DNA of 7,930 nucleotides from an uncultured Kineothrix sp. (GTDB lineage: Bacteria; Bacillota; Clostridia; Lachnospirales; Lachnospiraceae): positions 1 through 7,930 of the forward strand of contig CAJUMD010000133.1 of assembly GCA_910587275.1 (NCBI GenBank), read 5' to 3'. The notes beneath the pieces were generated by a model. That model did no database searches and was not told where the DNA came from. It saw only the letters and a list, made by a program, of their open reading frames with translations. Position numbers and translations under genes: made by a program. How positions within the stretch are numbered: position 1 is the first letter of the stretch; each line of letters opens with the position of its first letter. This document shows positions 1 through 6,508 of this stretch, piece after piece.

Positions 1-175
1 CAAAGCCGGGCATCATAACATCCAATATGACAAGCTGGTATTCTTTTTCCTTCAGCTGCAGCAGACCGGATTTTCCGGAATAACAGCAGTCGGCTTCTAT
101 GCTTTCCCGTAAAACACTCTGCCTGATTAGTACACAAAGCTCCTTATCATCATCTATAATCAAAATCCTGTTCAT
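1..175 (-). CDS. Response regulator, N-terminal part of receiver domain (partial, runs off left edge)
   Basis: The first 58 residues of a CheY-like receiver domain are visible. The N-terminus reads MNRILIIDDDKEL, a first beta strand ending in the acidic pair Asp8/Asp9. The likely phospho-acceptor is Asp52 in LVILDVMMPGF, 43 residues after Asp9 as usual in OmpR-type receivers. The output domain lies beyond the edge, so the subfamily and the genes controlled cannot be named. The ATG at 173-175 is chosen because GGAGGG (185-190, minus strand) lies 9 nt upstream and the domain starts there directly. A near-consensus promoter (238-266) precedes it, and a strong terminator (364-396) separates it from the fab genes, so it is probably a separate transcription unit. 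A partner sensor kinase would be expected outside the window, which is inference. Confidence 0.9.
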   Translation of the reverse strand, partial: MNRILIIDDDKELCVLIRQSVLRESIEADCCYSGKSGLLQLKEKEYQLVILDVMMPGF

Positions 176-237
176 TATTGATGTCCCTCCGTTTATTTAA
201 TTACACATCCATATGCCGAGACAGCAGCCACATTACA

Positions 238-266
238 ATTATATGTAGAGATTTGGGCAATGGCAA
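238..266 (-). promoter_or_regulatory. Sigma-A-type promoter of the response-regulator gene
   Basis: On the minus strand, TTGCCA (261-266) and a perfect TATAAT (238-243) are separated by exactly 17 nt. Transcription would start near 231, giving a leader of about 55 nt before the ATG at 175. The site lies downstream of the terminator at 364-396, consistent with a fresh start of transcription for the regulator gene. I saw no obvious palindromic operator over it. Confidence 0.7.
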
Positions 267-363
267 GTACCTAAAATTGCATTGTGGAGAAATAAAAACT
301 TTTGGATTTTTCCACGAATGCCGGTTACGACGGAATCCCACTCATTCATTCTGTCTTTTTGTC

Positions 364-396
364 AAACAAAAAAGCCCTGCATGATGCAGAGCCTTT
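364..396 (-). terminator. Rho-independent terminator, minus strand
   Basis: On the minus strand, AAAGGCTCTGCAT (396-384) pairs with ATGCAGGGCTTTT (382-370) with only two G-U wobbles. The centre is a single C, so a few of the innermost bases form the loop. The right arm runs into six T and then GTTTG. No better terminator is visible after fabH, so this is the likely end point for transcripts coming through fabH and the decayed gene at 436-621. The plus strand lacks a comparable T-run. Confidence 0.8.
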
Positions 397-435
397 CCAA
401 TCATCTTTGTCCTCTAATTTGGTGTGTTTTCTTTT

Positions 436-621
436 CTAAAACTTATTTTTCAGGCTTATCCCCGCCTTTTGTGGCGGCTTGTAATATTTCAGCTCTGCAA
501 AGCCATATCTGCCTGCATCAAGCACAACAATATCCGCCATTTCGTACAGCTCCGCAAACGCATCAGTCACCTTATGGCACTTTATCCGTTCTTCCTCTGT
601 GAGGTAAATTTACTTTTGCAT
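436..621 (-). pseudogene. Decayed small gene of unknown function with in-frame stop at codon 4
   Basis: Reading from the ATG at 621, the frame gives Met-Gln-Lys, then a TAA stop, then 57 sense codons to a TAG at 436-438. The part after the stop looks like protein. It begins IYLTEEERIKCHK, continues through DAFAELYEMADIVVLDAGR, and reaches YGFAELKYYKPP before a short, lysine-rich, apparently frayed end. A GAGG-type ribosome binding site (about 630-635) precedes the ATG, as if the start were once used. I recall small uncharacterised Lachnospiraceae proteins with this TEEER ... DAGRYGF pattern that are longer at the C-terminus; that is memory and unchecked. The internal stop and short tail both suggest decay, although re-initiation at an inner ATG or GTG could still give a roughly 30-40-residue peptide. 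No function is assigned. Confidence 0.5.
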
Positions 622-787
622 ATTGCTTTACCTCGCTTCTTATAAAATTTTACCATATTCATTTTATAAGAACCACCTGCACACCAGCTTTTACTCCTCT
701 TGTTTTTGCCAAAATCCACTTTACTAACAATTCACTTCCATGAATACCCCGGCGGGCAAATTCTCCCGTTTTTACCCTTTTTGTTTT
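622..787. other. Gap between fabH and the decayed small gene; no intact gene seen
   Basis: This 166-nt stretch has no convincing gene. On the minus strand, directly after the fabH stop and in the same frame, 42 codons stay open to a TGA at 659-661. The reading includes GEFARRGIHGS and LLVKWILAKTRGVKAG, but there is no ATG and no ribosome binding site to make it a gene. A perfect 10-bp inverted repeat sits at 639-670. No intrinsic terminator is visible immediately after fabH. Together with 364-621 it may be one interspersed unit (see findings). Confidence 0.45.
639..670. promoter_or_regulatory. Perfect 10-bp inverted repeat upstream of the decayed gene
   Basis: CTTATAAAAT (639-648) and ATTTTATAAG (661-670) are exact reverse complements around a 12-nt centre. 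It lies about 18 nt upstream of the ATG of the decayed gene and is very A/T rich with no T-run after it, so a terminator is unlikely. It could be an old operator or part of a repeated element. It does not match the TTTGA-N3-TCAAA pattern found upstream of acpP and fabD. Confidence 0.45.
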
Positions 788-1789
788 TTACCACTCGATA
801 ACCGCACTCGCCCAGGTCAGACCGCCGCCGAACCCGGACATAACAATTTTGTCCCCCTTTTCCAGCATTCCCTTTTGGTTCATTTCATCCAACAGAATTG
901 GCACGCTGGCTGCCGACACATTCCCGCAGTGATCCAGGCTTAACGGGAATTTTCCCACATCCGCCCTCAGTCTCTTTGCCACCGACTGGATAATACGGAT
1001 ATTCGCCTGATGAAGTACAAAGTATTTGACTTCCCCCGCATCAACGCCTGCCCTGTCCAGCACACGCAGAATGGAAGCCGGTACCGTACTGACTGCAAAT
1101 TTATATACTTCCTGCCCGTCCATGCCCACATAAGAAGGAACCAAGGGGTTCTGCACCAGAGGATTATTATTCCTCCTGCCTTCGCAGGCAAGTACCTTGC
1201 CCCTCAAGCCGTCCGAGCCCTGTTCAAATGCCAGCAGGCCGCCAAAGCCGTTTTCACTGCCGCCTTTTTCCATACCGTCTTCCCCAAAAGCGCGCACCAC
1301 TGCCGCCCCTGCCCCGTCGCCAAACAGCACGCAGGTACTCCGGTCATTCCAATCCATAATCTTGGACAACGTTTCCGCTCCGACCACCAACGCCGTCCGG
1401 TAAATCCCCGTCTGCAGGTATGCGTGGGCCGTATGCAGCGCAAACATAAATCCCGAACATGCCGCATTGATATCAAATGCCACCGCGCGGGAGGCGCCAA
1501 GCCCTGCCTGTACCTCACATGCCGTGGAAGGCGTAACATAATCCCCTGTTATCGTCGCCACAATAAGCAGATCCACTTCCTCCGCCAGGACCCCGGCATT
1601 TTGGAGCGCTTTCCCGGCGGCCTCCACCGACAGGGAAGCCGTTGTCTCCTCTTTTGCCAAATGCCTTTCCCGGATTCCGGTACGGCTGGAAATCCACTCG
1701 TCCGAAGTGTCCATGATTTTCGACAGATCTTCATTTGTCACGGTCTGTCTGGGAAGACTGCTTCCTGTCCCGATTATTCTCGTCGTCAT
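788..1789 (-). CDS. fabH: 3-oxoacyl-ACP synthase III (FabH)
   Basis: The product condenses an acyl-CoA primer, usually acetyl-CoA or a branched acyl-CoA, with malonyl-ACP to start each fatty acid chain in the cytosol. The protein has 333 residues, normal for the family. The thiolase-fold catalytic triad is complete: Cys111 in DINAACSGF, His260 in VLHQANIR and Asn290 in DHCGNVSAAS. The N-terminal IIGTGSSLP and DTSDEWISSRTGIRERH motifs are typical FabH. A Gly/Glu-rich stretch at about 170-186 makes the middle longer than in E. coli FabH. I start at the ATG at 1789 because family members begin at this point. An in-frame ATG at 1816 would add nine residues with no homologous counterpart. Ribosome binding is only fair: AGGGG is 8 nt upstream and AGGAG 14 nt. 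It is the last gene of the cluster, 39 nt after the FabX-like gene, whereas fabH is usually near the front of Firmicute clusters. Confidence 0.96.
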   Translation of the reverse strand: MTTRIIGTGSSLPRQTVTNEDLSKIMDTSDEWISSRTGIRERHLAKEETTASLSVEAAGKALQNAGVLAEEVDLLIVATITGDYVTPSTACEVQAGLGASRAVAFDINAACSGFMFALHTAHAYLQTGIYRTALVVGAETLSKIMDWNDRSTCVLFGDGAGAAVVRAFGEDGMEKGGSENGFGGLLAFEQGSDGLRGKVLACEGRRNNNPLVQNPLVPSYVGMDGQEVYKFAVSTVPASILRVLDRAGVDAGEVKYFVLHQANIRIIQSVAKRLRADVGKFPLSLDHCGNVSAASVPILLDEMNQKGMLEKGDKIVMSGFGGGLTWASAVIEW

Positions 1790-1828
1790 ATCCAATACCC
1801 CTGCTCCTCTTTCCATTTTCCTTTGGTT

Positions 1829-2947
1829 TCATCCGTTTCCATCCGGTATAAATTCCCTCATGATATCCGCCACATGCTCCAAACGTTTTGCACGGTACGC
1901 ATTTGCACCGCAGAACAACAGTCCATGCTCCACATCCCCCTTCACCGCGTTTACCAAAGCATCCGTAATACAATACGGCGTTTCCGCAGGCTTGCAGGTC
2001 ACGATACAGCTATGGCACCTGCCGTGGGGAATCCGTCCGTTTGCCGCACGTTCCATAAATTCATTGGAAATCGCCCTGCCCGGCATCCCTACCGGGCTTT
2101 TCACAATGACAATGTCTTCTTTTTCCGCATCGATATATGTCTGCTTATAAGCGTCCGCGGCATCGCATTCATAGGTCGTTACAAACCGGGTAGCCATCTG
2201 TACGCCGGATGCCCCAAGGGCAAAACACTTCTCCGCGTCTTCCCTCGTATAAATTCCTCCCGCAACCGCCACGGGAATTTCCTTCCCAATCCGTTCCCCG
2301 CATTCTTTCACATGGCTGACAATCCGTCCGATTTCTTCCCCGTAGCGCAGACCCTCAATATCCGCAAGCTCATCCGGCGTAAAGCCAAGATGCCCGCCTG
2401 CCAAAGGACCTTCAATGACTACCAAGTCCGGCAGTCTGTCATATTTTTTCATCCAGTATTTTACAATTACCTGCGCCGATTTCAGGCTGGAAACAATGGG
2501 CGCCAGCTTCGTCCGTGTATTGCCGGCAAGCTCCGGCAGCGTCATGGGAAGACCGGCTCCGGAAATAATCAGGTCTGCCCCCGCTTCCACCGCCGCTTTC
2601 ACATAGTCCTCATAGCGCTTGGTCGCCACCATAATATTTACGCCGATAAGGCCCGGAATACTCCTGCTGCCGGAACCGGACATTTCTCCCGCTGTTTTCC
2701 CTGCAATCTCCCTCGCCTTCCCCACTTCTTCCCCGATGGCACGGAGATTGCAGCCTATGGGGTCCGCGTCGAATCCCGGATCGCGGTATCCGATCTGTGC
2801 CGTGGAAATCACGCCGATTCCGCCGCATCCCGCCACCGCGCCCGCAAGTCCCGACAGACTTACGCCAACGCCCATACCGCCCTGTATAACCGGTACCGGC
2901 ACCGTTTTTCCCCCTATTTTCAAAGGTCTTAATAAACTACCGCCCAT
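1829..2947 (-). CDS. FabX-like flavin oxidoreductase (nitronate monooxygenase/COG2070 family) with C-terminal four-cysteine motif
   Basis: This is a 372-residue TIM-barrel flavoprotein of the FabK/2-nitropropane dioxygenase superfamily. FMN-binding landmarks are QGGMGVG (22-28), ISGAGLP (128-134), VAGGI (228-232) and GASGVQMATRF (245-255). His186 in EGPLAGGHLGF matches the catalytic His of the superfamily. Unlike FabK, it has an extended region after GVIST (about 51-100) and a C-terminal extension with Cys311, Cys314, Cys318 and Cys326 (CxxCxxxC, then YCITDAL), followed by FCGANAYR. From memory, these features match Helicobacter pylori FabX closely, including SPVGxPxRAI and the cysteine block. 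FabX holds FMN plus [4Fe-4S], oxidises saturated acyl-ACP to the trans-2-enoyl form and isomerises it to cis-3. The start at 2947 gives the N-terminus LxPLKIG expected for the family, but its ribosome binding site is weak. It starts 21 nt after fabZ. It could instead be a second enoyl reductase or a nitronate monooxygenase. The fold is sure; the FabX role is inference. Confidence 0.85.
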   Translation of the reverse strand: MGGSLLRPLKIGGKTVPVPVIQGGMGVGVSLSGLAGAVAGCGGIGVISTAQIGYRDPGFDADPIGCNLRAIGEEVGKAREIAGKTAGEMSGSGSRSIPGLIGVNIMVATKRYEDYVKAAVEAGADLIISGAGLPMTLPELAGNTRTKLAPIVSSLKSAQVIVKYWMKKYDRLPDLVVIEGPLAGGHLGFTPDELADIEGLRYGEEIGRIVSHVKECGERIGKEIPVAVAGGIYTREDAEKCFALGASGVQMATRFVTTYECDAADAYKQTYIDAEKEDIVIVKSPVGMPGRAISNEFMERAANGRIPHGRCHSCIVTCKPAETPYCITDALVNAVKGDVEHGLLFCGANAYRAKRLEHVADIMREFIPDGNG

Positions 2948-2968
2948 ATTTTCCGCCGCCTGTCCCTT

Positions 2969-3397
2969 TCAGCCTACCGCAAAAGTCAACTCTGCCTGTA
3001 CCGCCAGCTTACCGTCCACATAAGCCTTCGCACTGCCTACCCCTATGGGACCTTTTGTTTTAATGATTTCCGTTTCCAGTGTCAGCACATCCCCCGGTAC
3101 TACCTTCTGTTTGAATTTCGCGGAATTAATGGAACCGAAATACGCCGTCTTCCCTTTAAAATCCGGCTGGCTCAAAATTGCCACCGCTCCTACCTGCGCC
3201 AGGGCTTCCACAATCAGCACACCCGGCATCACCGGTTCCCCCGGAAAATGTCCGGCAAAATAAGGCTCGTTATAGGACACGCACTTTTTCCCCACCGCCT
3301 TCACGCCCGGTTCCAGTTCCTCGATGGTATCCACCAGCAGGAACGGCTGTCTGTGTGGAATGATTTCCATGATTTCCTTCGTTGTCAATACCGACAT
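2969..3397 (-). CDS. fabZ: 3-hydroxyacyl-ACP dehydratase (FabZ)
   Basis: A hot-dog-fold dehydratase that converts 3-hydroxyacyl-ACP to trans-2-enoyl-ACP. At 142 residues it has the standard FabZ length. The N-terminal IMEIIPHRQPFLLVD motif is present, and the catalytic pair is His50 in AGHFPGEPVMPGV and Glu64 in VEALAQVGA. It lacks the longer FabA form, so by sequence alone it is a dehydratase and not clearly an isomerase. Some FabZ paralogues, such as enterococcal FabN, do isomerise, and that cannot be excluded from sequence. The ATG at 3397 is only 3 nt after the fabF stop, and its GAGGAG ribosome binding site lies in the last fabF codons, so translation is probably coupled. In many clostridial clusters accB lies between fabF and fabZ; here it is absent. 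Confidence 0.96.
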   Translation of the reverse strand: MSVLTTKEIMEIIPHRQPFLLVDTIEELEPGVKAVGKKCVSYNEPYFAGHFPGEPVMPGVLIVEALAQVGAVAILSQPDFKGKTAYFGSINSAKFKQKVVPGDVLTLETEIIKTKGPIGVGSAKAYVDGKLAVQAELTFAVG

Positions 3398-3400
3398 ATT

Positions 3401-4636
3401 TTACTCCTCATACTTCTTTATGATAATCGTTGCATTGTGTCCGCCAAATCCGAGGGAATTGGAAAGCGCATACCGGAATTCCCCTTCCACCGCTTCCCTG
3501 CAGTAGTCCAAGTCACATTCCTCATCCGGCACCTGGTATCCCACCGTCCGGTGGATATAGCCTTCTTCCAGCTCCTTAACGCAGGTAACGAATTCCACTG
3601 CCCCTGCCGCCCCCAGCAAGTGCCCTACCATGGACTTCGTGGAATTTATGCGGATGTCTTTTGCATGATTCCCAAACGCCTTTTTGATTGCCCTCGTTTC
3701 AAATAAATCATTATGGTGCGTACTCGTGCCGTGGGCATTGATATAAGTAATCTCCTCCGGCTTCACTCCCGCATCCGCCATGGCAAATTCCATCGCCTTT
3801 GCCGCGCCTTCCCCGTCTTCCGCCGGGGAAGTAATATGGAACGCATCCGCCGTACAGCCGTAGCCGGCTACTTCTGCATAAATCTTCGCGCCCCTTTTCT
3901 TCGCATGTTCCAGTTCCTCCAACACTACGATGGCAGAACCTTCCCCCATGACAAACCCGCTCCGCTCTTTATCGAAAGGAATGGAGCACCTGTATTTGTC
4001 ATCCGATGATGTCAACGCCGTCAATGCGGTGAAACCGGCTATTCCAATGGGCGTAATGCTGCTCTCCGTACCGCCCGCCACCATGACGTCGGCTTCCCCG
4101 TATTGGATAGAGCGGAATGCTTCCCCGATGGAATTAGTTCCCGTGGCACATGCCGTGACCACGTTAATGTTCTTGCCCTTTAAGCCAAACTGAATCGAAA
4201 CGTTTCCTGCCGCCATGTTGCAGATCATCAGCGGAACCATCAACGGATTGATGCGGGAAGGTCCCTTTTCCAGCAGCTTCACGTGTTCCCTTTCCATTGC
4301 CTGCAAAGAGCCGATACCGGATCCCACGGACACGCCCACGCGGTACGGGTCTTCTTTTTCCATGTCCAATCCCGCATCTTCCATTGCCTCTTTCGCTGCG
4401 GCAACGGCATACTGACTAAACAGCTCCATTCTCTTTGCCGCCTTAAAATCCATATAATTTTTCCCCTCAAAGTCTTTGACTTCCGCCGCAATCTTACACT
4501 TATACCCGGAAGCATCAAACTTTGTAATGGTGTCAAATCCGATATTCCCTTCCTTCACGCCTGCCCAAAATTCCCCTACGTTTAAGCCGATGGGGGTAAT
4601 GGCCCCCATTCCGGTTACTACCACTCTCTTTCCCAT
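3401..4636 (-). CDS. fabF: 3-oxoacyl-ACP synthase II (FabF)
   Basis: This elongating condensing enzyme joins malonyl-ACP to a growing acyl-ACP chain. It has 411 residues, as expected for FabF. The Cys-His-His catalytic set is intact: Cys163 in VTACATGTNSIGEAF, His302 in NAHGTSTHHND and His339 in STKSMVGHLLGAAG. The C-terminal NSLGFGGHNAT motif is also present. The start is the ATG at 4636, because GAGGA (4642-4646) lies 5 nt before it and the protein then begins MGKRVVVTGMGA like its relatives. The in-frame ATG at 4648 has no ribosome binding site, and its codons overlap the one used here. It is the only elongating condensing enzyme in the window. If unsaturated chains are made here, it would have to extend the cis-3 intermediate that FabB extends in E. 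coli; that is inference. A 107-nt gap with hairpins separates it from fabG. Confidence 0.97.
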   Translation of the reverse strand: MGKRVVVTGMGAITPIGLNVGEFWAGVKEGNIGFDTITKFDASGYKCKIAAEVKDFEGKNYMDFKAAKRMELFSQYAVAAAKEAMEDAGLDMEKEDPYRVGVSVGSGIGSLQAMEREHVKLLEKGPSRINPLMVPLMICNMAAGNVSIQFGLKGKNINVVTACATGTNSIGEAFRSIQYGEADVMVAGGTESSITPIGIAGFTALTALTSSDDKYRCSIPFDKERSGFVMGEGSAIVVLEELEHAKKRGAKIYAEVAGYGCTADAFHITSPAEDGEGAAKAMEFAMADAGVKPEEITYINAHGTSTHHNDLFETRAIKKAFGNHAKDIRINSTKSMVGHLLGAAGAVEFVTCVKELEEGYIHRTVGYQVPDEECDLDYCREAVEGEFRYALSNSLGFGGHNATIIIKKYEE

Positions 4637-4670
4637 ATTTTTCCTCATTTCTGCGCGGCTTGTGGTGCGT

Positions 4671-4703
4671 CAGGTTTGCGGATGCCGCACGGACACAAAC
4701 CTG
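4671..4703. repeat. Inverted repeat (8-bp stem) in the fabG-fabF gap
   Basis: CAGGTTTG (4671-4678) and CAAACCTG (4696-4703) pair perfectly around a 17-nt loop, which itself contains a small CGG/CCG dyad. A second small stem, GGCGT (4725-4729) with ACGCC (4739-4743), lies next to the fabG stop. There is no T-run on the minus strand, so neither looks like an intrinsic terminator. An mRNA processing or stability element is possible. This is the largest gap inside the fabD-fabH block. Confidence 0.4.
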
Positions 4704-4743
4704 CCAACCGTTCCGTTGTCCCAAGGCGTATTTCAAACACGCC

Positions 4744-5484
4744 CTAAATCGCCATTCCGCCGTCCACGGAAATCACCTGTCCCGTGATATAGGAAGCCTT
4801 GTCGCTGGCAAGGAATGCCACCGCTTCCGCAATATCCCCCGGCTGTCCCACACGCTTTAACGGTATTTGGGATATCACCGCCTCTTTTGCGGCATCCCCC
4901 ATAGCCTGGGTCATATCCGTATCCACGTAACCGGGCGCCACGGCATTGACCGTAATGTTCCGGCTGGCAAGTTCCCTTGCCATGCTTTTGGTCAGTCCGA
5001 TGACCCCTGCCTTGGACGCCGCATAATTCGCCTGCCCAGCATTGCCCAATACCCCGGATACCGAGGAAAGATTAATAATCCTGCCCGCCCTCTGTTTTAA
5101 GAAAGCACGGTACATATGCTTTATGGTATTAAAGGTGCCCTTTAAATTCGTGGCAAGTACCGCGTCAAAATCTTCCTCCGACATTTTAATCATCAGGTTA
5201 TCTTTGGTTATTCCCGCGTTATTGATCAGTATGTCAATATGACCGAACATGGCAAGCATGTCCGTAATCATTTTCCCGCAGGCTTCATAGTCCGCCACCG
5301 AACACTGCACCGTTGCCGCTTTTCTTCCCATGGCTTCGATCTGCGCCGCCACGGCAGCCGCCTTATCCGCGGAACCGTTATAGTTTACGATAACATCCGC
5401 CCCGTATCCGGCAAGGGTCAGTGCGATTTCCCGTCCGATTCCCCTGCTTGCCCCGGTTACTAAAGCAACCTTTCCTTCCAGCAT
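4744..5484 (-). CDS. fabG: 3-oxoacyl-ACP reductase (FabG)
   Basis: An NADPH-dependent short-chain dehydrogenase that reduces 3-oxoacyl-ACP to the 3-hydroxy form. The 246-residue protein shows the nucleotide-binding GASRGIG at 11-17 and the NNAG at 88-91. The catalytic tetrad is Asn113, Ser141 (NLSSVSG), Tyr154 and Lys158 (YAASK). The C-terminus, TGQVISVDGGMAI, is typical of FabG. The start is the ATG at 5484, because AAAGGAG lies 7 nt upstream. An in-frame TTG two codons earlier (5490) is almost on top of that ribosome binding site and is rejected. The start lies only 2 nt after the fabD stop, with the ribosome binding site inside fabD, so the two genes are probably translationally coupled. 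The next gene, fabF, follows after an unusually long gap. Confidence 0.97.
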   Translation of the reverse strand: MLEGKVALVTGASRGIGREIALTLAGYGADVIVNYNGSADKAAAVAAQIEAMGRKAATVQCSVADYEACGKMITDMLAMFGHIDILINNAGITKDNLMIKMSEEDFDAVLATNLKGTFNTIKHMYRAFLKQRAGRIINLSSVSGVLGNAGQANYAASKAGVIGLTKSMARELASRNITVNAVAPGYVDTDMTQAMGDAAKEAVISQIPLKRVGQPGDIAEAVAFLASDKASYITGQVISVDGGMAI

Positions 5485-5486
5485 AA

Positions 5487-6410
5487 TCAAACTCCTTTCC
5501 AGTGTGAAAGTTTCTCCAAATCTTCCACCTTCTCTATGTTAAGCGTTGTTACGTCCCGGTTAATCTTGCGCATAAAACCGGAAAGCGTCTTACCGGGTCC
5601 GATTTCCACAAAGGTGTCCACGCCGTCCGCAATCATCCGTTCCACACTTTGCTGCCATCTCACGGGGGAAGCCACCTGCCTGGTCAAAAGCTCTTTCACC
5701 TGTCCCTTGTCCGTCACATAATCCGCCGTTACATTTGCCAAATAAGGAACCCCGATTTCATGGATTTCCACGTCACGCAGCACCTCGCCCAGTTTCTCCC
5801 CCGCCCCCTTCAGCAGTTCGGAATGAAACGGTCCGCTGACCTTCAGCGGTACGCAGCGCTTCGCCCCTGCTGCCGCCAGCGTTTCGGCAGCCTTTGCAAC
5901 CGCCTGCGCTTCGCCGGTTATGACAATCTGTCCCGGACAGTTATAGTTTGCAATGCTTACGGTACCTTCGGTTTCTTCGCACACTTTTTCGATTTCCGAA
6001 GCATCCAGTCCCATGACCGCTGTCATCGCTCCGCCCGTGGGTACGGCCTCCTGCATGTAAATCCCCCGTTTCCTTACTACCCGGAAGACATCCTTTACAT
6101 CCATCACGTCTGCTGCAGCCAGTGCACCATATTCCCCCAGACTCAAACCTGCCGTTACGTCCGGCTTCACGCCCGTCTCCCGGATGGCCTTTAACACCGC
6201 CACTTCCATGGCAAGCATGGCAATCTGTGTATATTCCGTAATATGGATTTTATCGTTTTCCTCAAAGCAAAGCGCTGCCACATCCAATCCTGACGCCTCG
6301 CCCGCCAAATCGAACATCTCCCTGCACACCGGAATCTGCTCATAGTAATCCTTCCCCATTCCCACGTACTGCGCTCCCTGTCCGGGAAAAATAAATGCTG
6401 TCTTGCCCAT
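5487..6410 (-). CDS. fabD: Malonyl-CoA:ACP transacylase (FabD)
   Basis: Transfers malonyl from CoA to the ACP phosphopantetheine arm, supplying the extender unit. It has 307 residues, a normal length. Visible active-site residues are Gln11 (FPGQGAQ), nucleophile Ser90 (GLSLGEY), Arg115 (VRKRG), His196 (SGPFHSELL) and Gln245 (TRQVASPVRW). The elbow reads GLSLG instead of the E. coli GHSLG, a substitution I know from other Firmicute FabD proteins and not a sign of inactivity. The ATG at 6410 is chosen because GGAAAGGG precedes it closely and the protein then starts MGKTAFIFPGQG. The in-frame ATG at 6440 has no ribosome binding site. It is the first gene after the internal promoter and operator at 6461-6495, so it probably heads a second transcript, fabD to fabH. 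Confidence 0.97.
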   Translation of the reverse strand: MGKTAFIFPGQGAQYVGMGKDYYEQIPVCREMFDLAGEASGLDVAALCFEENDKIHITEYTQIAMLAMEVAVLKAIRETGVKPDVTAGLSLGEYGALAAADVMDVKDVFRVVRKRGIYMQEAVPTGGAMTAVMGLDASEIEKVCEETEGTVSIANYNCPGQIVITGEAQAVAKAAETLAAAGAKRCVPLKVSGPFHSELLKGAGEKLGEVLRDVEIHEIGVPYLANVTADYVTDKGQVKELLTRQVASPVRWQQSVERMIADGVDTFVEIGPGKTLSGFMRKINRDVTTLNIEKVEDLEKLSHWKGV

Positions 6411-6460
6411 ACGAATCCCTTCCCTTTCCTTCCTTACCATAAAATAACTGTTGCAAATTC

Positions 6461-6489
6461 TTTATACAGCCAAATATTTTGATATTCAA
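6461..6489 (-). promoter_or_regulatory. Candidate internal promoter for fabD and genes after it
   Basis: On the minus strand, TTGAAT (6484-6489, 4 of 6 consensus bases) and TATAAA (6461-6466, 5 of 6) are separated by exactly 17 nt. Transcription would start near 6454, about 44 nt before the fabD ATG. It follows a hairpin that could end transcripts from the acpP-fabK promoter, and its -35 lies inside the palindrome at 6473-6495. A repressor bound there would therefore compete with RNA polymerase. Confidence 0.55.
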
Positions 6490-6495
6490 AATATT
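6473..6495. promoter_or_regulatory. FabT-like operator palindrome upstream of fabD
   Basis: AATATTTTGA (6473-6482), a TAT centre, and TCAAAATATT (6486-6495) form a perfect 10-bp inverted repeat. Its core TTTGA-N3-TCAAA agrees with the site bound by FabT, the MarR-family repressor of fab genes in streptococci and relatives, as I recall it. It covers the -35 of the internal promoter. The same core with the same 3-nt spacing recurs at the acpP promoter (7762-7774), which supports a shared regulator. No regulator gene is in the window. Confidence 0.65.
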
Positions 6496-6508
6496 AGTTT
6501 CTGAAAAG

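Noticed and set aside
86..93. GLSLG in place of GHSLG in FabD (protein residues 88-92, gene at 5487-6410) as a sign of an inactive enzyme; the positions given in this entry are protein residues
   Set aside because: The nucleophile Ser90, Arg115, His196 and Gln245 are all present, and the substitution is known to me from other Firmicute FabD proteins.
461..478. CCGCC/GGCGG hairpin as a terminator
   Set aside because: The stem is only 5 bp and lies inside the decayed gene with no T-run after it. The real terminator is at 364-396.
1790..1816. Nine-residue N-terminal extension of FabH
   Set aside because: No homologous counterpart in FabH proteins and poor ribosome binding for that ATG, although the inner start also has only a modest site, so this is less certain than for the other genes.
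1010..2932. A 640-codon open frame on the plus strand, antisense to fabH and the FabX-like gene
   Set aside because: It lies opposite two clear enzyme genes, is rich in Arg, His, Cys and Pro as expected from reading biased codons backwards, shows no domain, and has no ribosome binding site. It is a shadow frame despite its length.
4637..4648. Upstream ATG for fabF
   Set aside because: No ribosome binding site precedes it. The GAGGA that serves the ATG at 4636 overlaps this ATG.
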